Part shown: positions 8,890 through 16,845 of the stretch, one piece after another
Layout: every line of letters starts with the position of its first letter
Numbering within the stretch: the stretch's first letter is position 1
Assembly: GCF_900626285.1 (NCBI RefSeq)
Contig: NZ_LR131147.1
Location: 1,094,385 to 1,158,384 of the forward strand
DNA from: Intestinimonas massiliensis (ex Afouda et al. 2020)
GTDB lineage: Bacteria; Bacillota; Clostridia; Oscillospirales; Oscillospiraceae
DNA: 64,000 nt
Direction: 5' to 3'
Program-made: the position numbers and the translations under genes
The notes under the pieces: generated by a model
What the model was told of the DNA's origin: nothing
Seen by the model: the letters and a program-made list of their open reading frames with translations, nothing else
The model's database searches: none

Positions 8890-9622
8890 AGTCAGGACCC
8901 CCGGCTAAGCCGGGGGCTTGAGTAAGCCCTAGAAGGGCACAATACGGACAACGCCCCTAAAGGGGCCGCGAATGGGTCGGCCAACTGCATTGCTGACTCA
9001 TGGCCGGCCCCTGAAGGGGCTATTTTTATGCCTTGGGATTCTTGCTACCCGTAAACGGGTCGATAAATTCCTTGATGCTGATCTGGTCTGCAATCCGGTC
9101 CTCCTCTAATTGATGCCGGATGTACTCCTGTATCTGCTTCTTATTGCGCCCCACTGTATCCACATAATACCCTCTTGCCCAGAAATGCCGGTCTCCGTAC
9201 TTGTATTTTAAATTCGCATGCCGGTCGAATATCATGAGACTGCTTTTCCCTTTGAGATACCCCATGATTTGTGATACACTGTACCTGGGCGGTATGCTGA
9301 TTAGCATGTGAATATGATCCGGACACGCTTCTGCTTCTATAATTTCCACACCTTTTTGCTCACACAATTTCCGCAGAATTTGTCCGATATCCTTCTTGAT
9401 TTGTCCATATATCGCTAGCCGTCTATATTTGGGCGCGAATACGATATGGTATTGACATCTCCATGTCGTATGTTGCAAACTCCCTATATCTTTTTCTTTC
9501 ATCGAAAAAACCTCCTGGTTCTTTGGTGTTGCAGTTGGCCGACCGCAACTTCCATTCTACCAGAAGGTTTTTTCACTATATAATTCTTTTTACTCTCCCC
9601 AGCATAGCTGGGGGTTGTCGTT
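8890..9622 (-). mobile_element. IS200-type insertion sequence
   Basis: A single Y1 transposase gene flanked by subterminal hairpins: 8898-8916 (CCCCCGGCT/AGCCGGGGG) on one side and 9597-9613 (CCCCAGC/GCTGGGG) on the other. Inside is a perfect 15-bp inverted pair (8975-8989 and 9530-9544). GAAAAAACCT near 9505 pairs with AGGTTTTTTC near 9564, which would bury the tnpA start region, as known for IS200. There are no terminal inverted repeats or target duplication, as expected for this family. It lies directly behind the SLH gene; exact ends are approximate. Confidence 0.8.
9026..9502 (-). CDS. tnpA: IS200/IS605-family TnpA (Y1 HUH transposase)
   Basis: A 158-aa Y1 transposase of normal length. 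The HUH motif is HIHML, preceded by ACPD; the catalytic Tyr is in the region RGYYVDTVGRNKKQIQEYI. It catalyses single-strand peel-and-paste transposition at the hairpin ends. The frame is intact, so the element may still be active. No tnpB is present, which makes it IS200-like rather than IS605-like. Confidence 0.93.
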   Translation of the reverse strand: MKEKDIGSLQHTTWRCQYHIVFAPKYRRLAIYGQIKKDIGQILRKLCEQKGVEIIEAEACPDHIHMLISIPPRYSVSQIMGYLKGKSSLMIFDRHANLKYKYGDRHFWARGYYVDTVGRNKKQIQEYIRHQLEEDRIADQISIKEFIDPFTGSKNPKA

Positions 9623-9645
9623 GCGCTGAAGCGGTAACAAAGCAA

Positions 9646-9687
9646 AAGCGGCGTCCCGCACTCAGGTGCGGGACGCCGCTTCTTTTT
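9646..9687. terminator. Terminator of the aspS-gatCAB operon
   Basis: A 15-bp perfect stem AAGCGGCGTCCCGCA (9646-9660) with its complement (9667-9681), directly after the gatB stop on the minus strand. A T-run on the plus side means it can also stop transcription leaving the IS. Confidence 0.8.
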
Positions 9688-9693
9688 ATGTCT

Positions 9694-11124
9694 TTATTCT
9701 GCGGTCTGCTCCAGCCGCTCCCGGAGCACCTGGTTCACCACCGCCGGGGCCGCCTGGCCCTTCAGCTGGCGCATGACCTGTCCCACCAGGAAGCCGAAGG
9801 CCTTCTCCTTGCCGGACTTGAAGTCGGCCACGGATTTTTCGTTGGCGGCCAGCACCTGGTCCACCACCGATTGCACCAGTCCGGCGTCGGACACCTGCTC
9901 CAGGCCGTGCTCCTTCACATAGGCGTCCACGTCGCCGTCGGTCTCAAAGACAGCCTCAAAGACTTTGACGGCGGTGTTCCGGTTGACCTTGCCCTCCTTC
10001 ACCAGGGCGATGAGCCTGGCCAGAGTGGGGGGCGTCAGGGCCATGTCCTTGGCCTCCATGCCGTGGGCGGACAGCTGGCCCAGCACCTCGCCCATGATCC
10101 AGTTGGCCCCCTGCTTGGGGTCGGCTCCCAGGTCCACCAGTGCCTCAAAGAAGTCGGCCAGCGCCTTCTGGGAGGTGATCATCTGGGCGTCGTAGGTGGG
10201 CAGGCCCCAGTCCGTCTGATAGCGGGCCCGCTTGGATTCGGCCAGCTCGGGCAGGGAATCTTTCAGGTGATCCAGGTATTCCTGGCTCAGCTCCACCGGG
10301 GGCAGGTCCGGGTCGGGAAAATAGCGGTAGTCCTGGGCGTTCTCCTTGGAACGCATGGCGTAGGTGGCGTCCTTGTTCTCGTCCCACCGGCGGGTCTCCT
10401 GCACCACCCGCTTGCCCTCCTCCAGCAGCTCGATCTGCCGCCTGGCCTCATAGACGATGGCCCGGGAGATGGCCTTGAAGGAGTTCAGGTTCTTCATCTC
10501 GGTTCGGGTTCCGAATTCGGCGGAGCCCGCCGGACGCACCGACAGGTTCACGTCGCACCGGAGGGAGCCCTCCTGCATCTTGCAGTCGGACACGCCCAGG
10601 TACTGCAGGGTCTCCTTCAGCTTCTCCAGGTAGGCGATGACCTCCTCGGCGGAGCGGAAGTCGGGCTCGGTGACGATCTCGATGAGGGGCACGCCGCAGC
10701 GGTTGTAGTCCGCCATGGTTTGGTCCAGCCAGGGGTCGTGGACCAGCTTGCCCGCGTCCTCCTCCATGTGCAGCTCGTGGATGCGGATGGTCTTGCCGTT
10801 CCCGATGTCCACCGCCCCGTCCCGGGCGATGGGCAGGTAGAGCTGGGAGATCTGGTAAGCCTTGGGCAGGTCGGGATAGAAGTAGTTCTTCCGGTCGAAC
10901 CGGCTGACCGGAGTGATGGCGCAGTTGAGGGCCAGGCCCGCCGTGGCCGCCAGCTCCACCACCTTCTCATTGAGCACCGGCAGGGTGCCGGGCATGCCCA
11001 TGCACACCGGGCAGCAGTGGGTGTTGGGGGCGCCGCCGAATTCGGTGGTGCAGGAGCAGAAGATCTTGGTCTTGGTGGCCAGCTCCACATGGGTCTCCAG
11101 GCCGATGACAGTTTCCCAGGTCAT
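9694..11124 (-). CDS. gatB: Asp-tRNA(Asn)/Glu-tRNA(Gln) amidotransferase subunit B
   Basis: A 476-aa GatB of full length. The N-terminus has GLETHVELATKTKIFC, then CCPVCMGMPGTLPVLN, a Zn-binding region, and FDRKNYFYPDLPKAYQIS; the C-terminal YqeY-like tRNA-binding tail ends FLVGQVMRQLKGQA. GatB phosphorylates the mischarged Asp/Glu-tRNA and accepts ammonia from GatA. Last gene of the aspS-gatC-gatA-gatB operon; its ATG overlaps the gatA stop by 4 nt. Confidence 0.97.
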   Translation of the reverse strand: MTWETVIGLETHVELATKTKIFCSCTTEFGGAPNTHCCPVCMGMPGTLPVLNEKVVELAATAGLALNCAITPVSRFDRKNYFYPDLPKAYQISQLYLPIARDGAVDIGNGKTIRIHELHMEEDAGKLVHDPWLDQTMADYNRCGVPLIEIVTEPDFRSAEEVIAYLEKLKETLQYLGVSDCKMQEGSLRCDVNLSVRPAGSAEFGTRTEMKNLNSFKAISRAIVYEARRQIELLEEGKRVVQETRRWDENKDATYAMRSKENAQDYRYFPDPDLPPVELSQEYLDHLKDSLPELAESKRARYQTDWGLPTYDAQMITSQKALADFFEALVDLGADPKQGANWIMGEVLGQLSAHGMEAKDMALTPPTLARLIALVKEGKVNRNTAVKVFEAVFETDGDVDAYVKEHGLEQVSDAGLVQSVVDQVLAANEKSVADFKSGKEKAFGFLVGQVMRQLKGQAAPAVVNQVLRERLEQTAE

Positions 11125-12563
11125 TGCTCATCCCCTCCTTTCGGGCTCTGGCGGTGATAGTCGGTATCCAGCTGGAAACCGTAGGCGGCGTCCAGCACGG
11201 CGGCGTCCCCCAGGGCGGGGCCGATGAGCTGGGCCCCGATGGGCATGCCCTTGGCGTCAAAGCCGCAGGGCATGGACAGGCCGGGCAGCCCCGCCAGGTT
11301 CACCGACACGGTGTAGATGTCGCTGAGGTACATCTTCAGCGGATCACTGAGGCTCTCCCCCAGCCTGGGGGCGGTGGTGGGAGCCACCGGGGTGAGCAGC
11401 AGGTCGTATTTGGTAAAGGCCTGGTCAAAGGCGGCCTTGATCACCGCCTTGGTCTGGAGGGCCTTTTTATAGTAGGCGTCGTAATAGCCGGAGGACAGCA
11501 CAAAGGTGCCCAGCAGGATGCGCCGCTTCACCTCAGTGCCGAAGCCCTGGGTGCGGGTTTTGGTGTACAGCTCCCCCAGGTCCTCGTAGTCCTGGGCCCG
11601 CCAGCCGTACTTCACACCGTCGAACCGGGACAGGTTGGAGGAGGCCTCGGCGCAGGCGATGATATAGTAGGCGGGCACCACGTACTCCATGACCGGGAGG
11701 GAGAACTCCTCCACCGTGGCTCCCCGGGCCTTCAGCACCTGGGCGGCGGCCAGCACGGCGGAGCGCACCTCGCTGTCCAGGCCCTCGCCGAAGCAGTCGG
11801 CGGGCAGACCGATCTTCTTGCCCCGCAGGTCGCCGGTGAGGGAGGCCAGCAGGCCTCCGGCGGGGGCGTCCAGGCTGGTGGAGTCCCGGAAGTCCTTCCC
11901 CATCATCACGTCCAGCACCGCCGCGCAGTCGGCGGCGGACCGGGCGATGGGACCCATCTGGTCCAGGGAGGAGGCGTAGGCGATAAGGCCGTACCGGGAC
12001 ACGGTGCCGTAGGTGGGCTTCATGCCGGTGACCCCGCAGTAGGCGGCGGGCTGGCGGATGGAGCCGCCGGTGTCCGAGCCGATGGCGTACCACACCTCAC
12101 CGGCAGCCACCGCCGCCGCGGCGCCGCCGGAGGAGCCGCCGGGGGCACGGGTCAGGTCCCAGGGGTTTTTCACCGCGCCGAAGCAGGAGGTCTCGGAGGT
12201 GGAGCCCATGGCGAACTCGTCCATGTTCAGCTTGCCCAGGCTCACCGCCCCGGCGGCGCTCAGCCGCTCCACCACCGTGGCGTCGTAGCAGGGGGTAAAA
12301 TCCCCCAGAATCCTGGAGGCGCAGGTGGTGCGCACCCCCTTGGTGCAGATGTTGTCCTTGTAGGCCATGGGCACTCCCGCCAGCGGGGAGGCAGACAGCT
12401 CCGCCGCCGGGAAAGCGGGTCCGTCCACGGTGACAAAGGCGTTGTTGCCCGGCTGGGCAACGTGGATGCGGGCGAGGGCAGCTTCCACGGCTTCCTGCCG
12501 GGTCACCTCGCCGGAGCGGAGTTTTTCCCCCAGCTCCAGGGCGGTCAGTTCATACAGTTCCAT
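11121..12563 (-). CDS. gatA: Asp/Glu-tRNA amidotransferase subunit A
   Basis: A 480-aa amidase-signature protein that releases ammonia from glutamine or asparagine for the GatB transamidation. The catalytic triad is visible: Lys in AYKDNICTKG, and the two serines in APGGSSGGAAAA and GSDTGGSIRQPA. The ATG at 12563 is chosen because GAGGTGAGG from the gatC stop region lies at SD distance; a GTG at 12572 is possible. Tight spacing on both sides shows co-transcription with gatC and gatB. Confidence 0.97.
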   Translation of the reverse strand: MELYELTALELGEKLRSGEVTRQEAVEAALARIHVAQPGNNAFVTVDGPAFPAAELSASPLAGVPMAYKDNICTKGVRTTCASRILGDFTPCYDATVVERLSAAGAVSLGKLNMDEFAMGSTSETSCFGAVKNPWDLTRAPGGSSGGAAAAVAAGEVWYAIGSDTGGSIRQPAAYCGVTGMKPTYGTVSRYGLIAYASSLDQMGPIARSAADCAAVLDVMMGKDFRDSTSLDAPAGGLLASLTGDLRGKKIGLPADCFGEGLDSEVRSAVLAAAQVLKARGATVEEFSLPVMEYVVPAYYIIACAEASSNLSRFDGVKYGWRAQDYEDLGELYTKTRTQGFGTEVKRRILLGTFVLSSGYYDAYYKKALQTKAVIKAAFDQAFTKYDLLLTPVAPTTAPRLGESLSDPLKMYLSDIYTVSVNLAGLPGLSMPCGFDAKGMPIGAQLIGPALGDAAVLDAAYGFQLDTDYHRQSPKGGDEQ

Positions 12564-12573
12564 TTCCCTCACC

Positions 12574-12861
12574 TCACTCCACCGTCTTGGGCACCAGGAA
12601 GGCCCCGTCCTTCACCGCCGGGCCGTTGGCCAGCAGTTCCTCCCGGTCCCCGGAGGGCACCACTTCATCAGGCCGGGTCACATTTTTCAGGGGGAAGATG
12701 TGGCTCATGGGCTCTACGGCGGAGGTGTCCAGGCCGTTGAGTACGTCCATATAGGCCACGATGCCCTCCAACTGGGCGGTCATAGCTGTCTTTTCCTCCT
12801 GGGGCAGCTGGAGGCGGGAGAGCTGGGAGATATAGTCCACCATTTCTTCAGTGATCTTCAT
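12574..12861 (-). CDS. gatC: Asp/Glu-tRNA amidotransferase subunit C
   Basis: A 95-aa GatC, the small belt-like subunit that holds GatA and GatB together. Typical features are ISQLSRLQLPQEEK near the N-terminus and a C-terminal proline-rich stretch with LRPDEV-like NVTRPDEVVPSGDREELL. Its SD overlaps the TAA of a displaced copy of the aspS tail (TAAGGAGG), a relic of the original aspS-gatC junction. Confidence 0.95.
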   Translation of the reverse strand: MKITEEMVDYISQLSRLQLPQEEKTAMTAQLEGIVAYMDVLNGLDTSAVEPMSHIFPLKNVTRPDEVVPSGDREELLANGPAVKDGAFLVPKTVE

Positions 12862-12873
12862 CGGTTTTCCTCC

Positions 12874-12938
12874 TTACGGTTCCAGACGGGTGCGGTCTCT
12901 GGGGAACAGGCAGGCCCGGCGGATGTTGTCCAGCCCGC
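12874..12938 (-). repeat. Displaced duplicate of the aspS 3' end (copy A)
   Basis: 65 bp that repeat 13087-13151 in direct orientation, differing at four positions, with more than 50 identical bases in a row. Read on the minus strand it encodes the same last residues as AspS (LFPRDRTRLEP then stop), and the differences all fall in synonymous codon positions (Arg, Leu, Glu). Its stop runs straight into the gatC SD, so this copy marks the ancestral junction. Confidence 0.85.
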
Positions 12939-13086
12939 TTTCCCCACCGGCCATGCCGGCCGGCAGGGGACCCCAAAGCGATTTCATATGCTCGGGGCAA
13001 ATGAATTGCCCCTGCGCCAAGATTTTGCCTCCGGCAAAATGCTTGGACGGCGCTTACGCGCCGGGAGCTGTGCGGTCAAACCGTTT
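12939..13086. repeat. REP-like palindrome-rich insert between aspS and gatC
   Basis: About 148 bp packed with short inverted repeats: GCCGGCCATGCCGGC-like pairs near 12947-12964, GGGGCAAATGAATTGCCCC (12993-13011), TTTTGCCTCCGGCAAAA (13023-13039) and GGCGCTTACGCGCC (13049-13062). There is no ORF. It looks like a short non-autonomous REP/MITE-type element that separates the real aspS stop from the displaced tail copy. Confidence 0.6.
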
Positions 13087-14385
13087 TTACGGCTCAAGGC
13101 GGGTGCGGTCTCTGGGGAACAGGCAGGCCCGGCGGATGTTGTCCAGCCCGCACAGCTGCATGGTCAGCCGCTCCAGGCCGATACCCAGCCCGCCGTGGGG
13201 GGGCATGCCGTACTTGTGGATCATGAGATAGCTCTCAAATTCCGCCGGGTCCATACCCCGGGCCTCCATCTTGGCCACCTGAGCGGCGTAATCGTGGATG
13301 CGCTGGCCGCCGGTGGTCACCTCCAGCCCCCGGAAGAGCAGGTCGAAGGACAGGGTGAATTTGGGGTCGGCGGGGTCGTCCATGGCGTAGAAGGGCCGCT
13401 TCTTGCTGGGGTAGTGGGTGACGAACACGAAGTCGCTCCCCCACTCCTCCCTGGCGTACCGGCCGATGGCGTGCTCCTCCTCCGGCTCCAGGTCGTAGGG
13501 GTCCCGGATCTGGTAGCCGTACTTCTCCGCCGCCAGCCGCTTGACCTCGTCAAACCGGACGGCGGGGATCTTTTCCACATCGGGCAGCTCCACGCCCAGC
13601 AGAGCCAGGTCGGCGGCGTACTCCCGCCTGAGCAATTCCATCAGGTACCGCAGGAAGCCCTGCTCCATCTCCATCACGTCGGTGAAGGAGTCGATATAGC
13701 CCATCTCAAAGTCCAGGGAGGTGTACTCGTTCAGGTGGCGCTGGGTGGCGTGCTTCTCCGCCCGGAACACCGGGGCAACCTCGTATACCCGCTCGAACAC
13801 CCCCACCATGGTCTGCTTGTAGAACTGGGGGGATTGGGCCAGGAAGGCCTTCTTGCCAAAATAGTCCAGGCGGAAGATGTTGGCGCCCCCCTCCGCACCG
13901 GCGTGGACGATCTTGGGGGTGTGGATCTCGGTGAACTCCTGGCTCTGGAGGTAGTCCCGGAAGGCCCGGCAGATGCCCGCCTGGATGCGGAACACCGCCT
14001 GCTGGCGGGGCATGCGGAGCACCACCGGCCGCAGGCCCAGCTCGGTGTCCAGGTGCAGGTCCAGCTTCCGCTTGGCCAGGGGCACCGGCATGGGGGCCGC
14101 CGGACGGGAGAGAACGGTGATCTGCGCGTCGGCCAGCTCTTTGCCCCCGGGCGCCCGGGGTTCGATGCGCCACATGCCGGAGGCGGTGACAGCGCAGCCC
14201 TCCACGGCGCCGTCCAGGTCCGCCTTGTCGGTACATACGCACTGAACCAGCCCTTTCCGGGTGCGCAGGGTGAGGAAGGTGATGCCGCCCATGTCCCGCA
14301 GGGCATGGACCGCGCCGTGCAGTGTGACGGCCTGGTTATTCCGGCCCCCCACCGCTGTTTGGATTTGTTTTGTCAGGAATACCAT
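13087..14385 (-). CDS. aspS: Aspartyl-tRNA synthetase, archaeal/eukaryal type (AspRS2)
   Basis: A 432-aa class II synthetase. It is much shorter than bacterial AspRS (about 590 aa) because it lacks the GAD insertion, and it matches archaeal-type AspRS2. Motif 2 is seen in FRAEKHATQRHLNEYTSLDF, motif 3 in GIGLERLTMQLCGL, after an N-terminal OB fold. In bacteria this form is usually non-discriminating and also charges tRNA(Asn) with Asp, which GatCAB amidates; the operon fits exactly. The frame is open into the T-box, but the ATG at 14385 with AAAGG upstream is the true start. Its last 65 bp are duplicated downstream. Confidence 0.92.
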   Translation of the reverse strand: MVFLTKQIQTAVGGRNNQAVTLHGAVHALRDMGGITFLTLRTRKGLVQCVCTDKADLDGAVEGCAVTASGMWRIEPRAPGGKELADAQITVLSRPAAPMPVPLAKRKLDLHLDTELGLRPVVLRMPRQQAVFRIQAGICRAFRDYLQSQEFTEIHTPKIVHAGAEGGANIFRLDYFGKKAFLAQSPQFYKQTMVGVFERVYEVAPVFRAEKHATQRHLNEYTSLDFEMGYIDSFTDVMEMEQGFLRYLMELLRREYAADLALLGVELPDVEKIPAVRFDEVKRLAAEKYGYQIRDPYDLEPEEEHAIGRYAREEWGSDFVFVTHYPSKKRPFYAMDDPADPKFTLSFDLLFRGLEVTTGGQRIHDYAAQVAKMEARGMDPAEFESYLMIHKYGMPPHGGLGIGLERLTMQLCGLDNIRRACLFPRDRTRLEP

Positions 14386-14403
14386 ACCGTTCACAACCTT
14401 TCT

Positions 14404-14677
14404 TGGATAAAAAGAATAAAAAAAGTCCCGAAGCTGCCTTTGTACAGCTTCGGGACGGAAAAACTCCGCGGTACCACCCGTAGGTTGCCCCATCGTCCTT
14501 GATGGAGCCGCTTGGCGCCCTTAACGCGGGTCACTCGTGCGTCTCTACCCCCTTGCGGGCTCAAGGCGCCGGCTCAAACGTGTTGCGCCATCCCATCCTG
14601 CCGGACCGGGCTCTCAGTCGGTGACCCGGATTCTCTGGCGGCCCTCACGGGCGGCGATCGTCTTCATTGCCTTTGTT
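14404..14677 (-). ncRNA. T-box leader of the aspS-gatCAB operon
   Basis: The T-box hallmark CGGGTGGTACCGCGG is read on the minus strand at 14480-14466, followed by a terminator whose 12-bp stem is 14445-14456 with 14425-14436 and whose U-run is 14424-14418. Upstream is a stem I with an AATGAAGACGA-type specifier-loop 5' side, an AGAGA bulge and a CCGGG/CCCGG distal stem. The 3' side of the specifier loop reads CAAC followed by A (about 14585-14582), so the likely specifier is AAC for asparagine. Uncharged tRNA would stabilise the antiterminator and turn on AspRS2 and GatCAB. Confidence 0.9.
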
Positions 14678-14683
14678 GTGGGT

Positions 14684-14712
14684 AGTATATGCGTTTTTTT
14701 CAAAAATTGCAA
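14684..14712 (-). promoter_or_regulatory. Promoter of the T-box/aspS-gatCAB operon
   Basis: On the minus strand TTGCAA (14712-14707), a 17-bp spacer and TATACT (14689-14684), placing the transcript start just before stem I of the T-box. Confidence 0.7.
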
Positions 14713-14738
14713 CTGTTATTTTTGACAGAATCCATCCG

Positions 14739-14767
14739 TTGTATCCCGGGCCCGCTTATGGTACAAT
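14739..14767 (+). promoter_or_regulatory. Promoter of the uracil-DNA glycosylase gene
   Basis: TTGTAT (14739-14744), a 17-bp spacer and TACAAT (14762-14767), followed by CGGAGGTGA and the GTG start at 14800. Confidence 0.5.
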
Positions 14768-14799
14768 GTCAAAAAAGTCCAAAACGGAGGTGAGAGATC

Positions 14800-15372
14800 G
14801 TGAAGGATTGGGACGCGCTGTACCAGGCGTGCATGAACTGCCGGAACTGCGACCTGGCCGACACCCGGCACAATGTGGTCTTCGGCGAGGGGGCCCGGGA
14901 CGCGGAGGTCATGTTCGTCGGCGAAGGCCCCGGTGAGCAGGAGGACCTGACCGGCCGGCCCTTCGTGGGCCGGGCGGGGCAGCTGCTGGACGATATGCTG
15001 ACTATGATCGACCTGAAACGGGAAAACGTATTTATCGGCAATATGGTCAAGTGCCGGCCCCCGGGAAACCGGGACCCGCTGAACATCGAGCAGGAGGCCT
15101 GCATCGGCTATCTGCGCAACCAGGTGGCTTTGATCCGCCCCAAGATCATCATCTGCCTGGGCCGGATCGCCGCCATGAAGCTGATGCGGGAGGACTTCAA
15201 GATCACCCGGGAGCACGGCCAGTGGATGGAGAAGGCCGGGGTGTGGATGATGGCCATGTACCACCCCTCCGCCCTGCTGCGGGACCCCCACAAGCGGCCG
15301 GAGGCTTTTGTGGATCTGAAGGCCCTTCAGCACAAGATCCGGGAGATCTGCGTGCGCACTTATTCGGACTGA
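14800..15372 (+). CDS. Family-4 type uracil-DNA glycosylase with Fe-S cluster
   Basis: A 190-aa UDG of the family 4/5 type that removes uracil from DNA. Motif 1 is GEGPGEQED, followed by GRPFVGRAGQLLD; the later motif is MYHPSALLR. Cluster cysteines fit CMNCRNC near the start, VKCRPPGNRDP, and a further Cys in EQEACIGYL. The start is a GTG with a strong SD. The end of the gene lies just before the left arm of a terminator that the mobile element has split. Confidence 0.9.
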   Translation: MKDWDALYQACMNCRNCDLADTRHNVVFGEGARDAEVMFVGEGPGEQEDLTGRPFVGRAGQLLDDMLTMIDLKRENVFIGNMVKCRPPGNRDPLNIEQEACIGYLRNQVALIRPKIIICLGRIAAMKLMREDFKITREHGQWMEKAGVWMMAMYHPSALLRDPHKRPEAFVDLKALQHKIREICVRTYSD

Positions 15373-15374
15373 AC

Positions 15375-15389
15375 AAAAACGGACCGCCC
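15375..15389 (+). terminator. Left arm of a terminator split by the mobile element
   Basis: AAAAACGGACCGCCC right after the UDG stop is the exact reverse complement of 40950-40964, right after the stop of the convergent GH3 gene. Without the element the two would form one bidirectional terminator. Confidence 0.75.
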
Positions 15390-15401
15390 CAAGGGTTAAG
15401 C

Positions 15402-15425
15402 CCCATAGGTACACAATGTGAACCT
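15402..15425 (+). other. attL of the integrative element
   Basis: CCCATAG (15402-15408) GTAC (15409-15412) ACAATG TGAACCT (15419-15425). The left half matches the chromosomal half at attR (GTAC CTATGGG), the right half mirrors the element half there (AGGTTCA, six bases, GTAC). The deduced attB and attP are both symmetric about GTAC. A 16-bp perfect inverted repeat (15395-15410 with 15422-15437) overlaps the junction. Confidence 0.65.
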
Positions 15426-15453
15426 ATGGGGCTTAACGCCGTGTATGGGAGAA

Positions 15454-15485
15454 ATTAGGGCTTGTGGAGCACCACAGGCCCTAAT
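15454..15485 (+). repeat. Strong hairpin at the left end of the element
   Basis: ATTAGGGCTTGTGG (15454-15467) pairs with CCACAGGCCCTAAT (15472-15485) with one G-U pair. No U-tract follows. The rest of 15,437-15,656 has no gene; it may hold the promoter of the DUF6809-like gene, but I see no consensus. Confidence 0.5.
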
Positions 15486-15656
15486 TCTATTGGGCAGGGA
15501 AACCATCAGCTTTCGCAAAGCGGTAAGTTTTCTGCCCGCGGACTGCGGTGTATGGTCTGCAAAAATTGATTATAACGCATTTGCTGGAGAAAAATATTTC
15601 GGTGGCTTTTCAAACTGACCTGTGGTATGTTGTCTTGCTGCAAGGAGGTAGGACAC

Positions 15657-15947
15657 ATGAACGACACTCTGAATCAACTCTACAACAGATTTTACACGCC
15701 TCTGCCCATGGCCGAGTGTGAGCAGGAAATTGAAGATTGCCATCGGCAACTCATTGAGCGATTGGAAAAGGCGGAGAGAAAATTGGTGCTACAGATCATA
15801 GATGCCCAGAATCTCATCACTGAGGAACGCTCCCTGGACAGTTTTCTCTGTGGGTTTAAACTGGCGTGGGAACTGGCATACGAACTGAATCACTTTGAAA
15901 TGGACAGGCATCGCTTTCCGTCGGAAGGAACGGAAAAGGATGCCTGA
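15657..15947 (+). CDS. DUF6809-like small protein
   Basis: A 96-aa acidic, mostly helical protein common in Firmicute mobile elements (DUF6809 from memory). Its core runs EIEDCHRQLIERLEKAERKL then AWELAYELNHFE. The start ATG 15657 follows AAGGAGG. Function is unknown. A second, nonsense-mutated copy lies at 31,494-31,756, so the two bracket the cargo region. Confidence 0.65.
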   Translation: MNDTLNQLYNRFYTPLPMAECEQEIEDCHRQLIERLEKAERKLVLQIIDAQNLITEERSLDSFLCGFKLAWELAYELNHFEMDRHRFPSEGTEKDA

Positions 15948-16321
15948 TTTTTATGAAAATTGGAGTTTGCTGCTGTTGAAAGTGTTGCAACTCTCTTGCC
16001 TCTGGTGACTGGTTTGTTTTTCCTGTTGCATCAACCGAGGTGCCTGCCCAATTGGTAAGCCTTCTGTGGGTAAGATGAGTGATTCGTCGTGGAAGTGGTT
16101 TCGCAGCCATATGCGGCTGCTGCTGGAGCAGCCGCACACGGAGAGGTATCGACTGAGAATGCTGGAGGGTAAACTATTCAGCATCGTTTTGAAGTCAACG
16201 GTATTGAATACAATTTTGACAATCTCGGTGGTATTAACCTGTTGGTTAACACTAAACAACTAATCAGGACTTCCGCTGATGGCGTGCCGTGACTACAATA
16301 GTTCCGAAAGAAGGTGCCGCC
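15948..16321. other. Gene-free stretch
   Basis: 374 bases with no ORF that has both an SD and recognisable sequence. A 65-codon open frame at 16066-16263 has no family resemblance. Probably decayed cargo DNA. Confidence 0.4.
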
Positions 16322-16845
16322 ATGTTTTCCAATCAACAGCTTCTCACATTTTTCCTGATTCTTACTATGGAACTGAGCCTTGCTTCCTGCGGAGCGGAGG
16401 GTACAACACAGCCCACCCCGGAAATGCCCGAACTCCGGCACAGGTGCAGGAAACACCGGAGCCTGCACCTGTGCCATCCTCGGAACCAGAGCTGGAGGTC
16501 ACGGAGGGAACAGAGACCTATCGAGGCATCCAAATGGGTAATGTACTCCATGCCCGGAGGAGGACATTCATTATCACATCTATGTCCCGGACGGCTATAA
16601 CGGCAGCAAAGCGTATGCTCTGTTCCTCACACTTCCCGGTTATGAGGGCCTGTACTTCCAGGGCATGGGGCGAAGCCTATATAGCGAGAACTTTGCTTTT
16701 GAGGCACTGAATTATAACGACCACATGATTGTAGCTGTTCCACAGCTCAGCGGACTGGGGGGAGACTTCAACTGAGCAGACGATCGCCCTGACGGAGTAT
16801 CTACTGGGTCATTACAACATCGACCAGGAGCGGGTGTAGGGTCAT
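16322..16845 (+). pseudogene. Broken lipoprotein esterase (alpha/beta hydrolase)
   Basis: It starts with a lipoprotein signal (lipobox LASC after FFLILTMELS), then a Pro/Glu linker, then a hydrolase-like stretch (IYVPDGYNGSKAYALFLTLP, LPGYEGLYFQGMG, YNDHMIVAVPQLSG). These pieces lie in different frames, so at least three frameshifts are needed to join them. The sequence stops at NIDQERV, just where the family would reach its GxSxG nucleophile elbow, and runs into the 3' end of an opposing gene. Non-functional. Confidence 0.7.

Noticed and set aside
15395..15437. The 16-bp perfect inverted repeat as the UDG terminator or as a transposon end
   Set aside because: It spans the attL junction, has no U-tract and no partner at the right end; the split terminator arms explain UDG termination better.
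16066..16263. 65-codon ORF in the element
   Set aside because: No SD at a useful distance and no resemblance to known proteins; surrounding DNA looks decayed.
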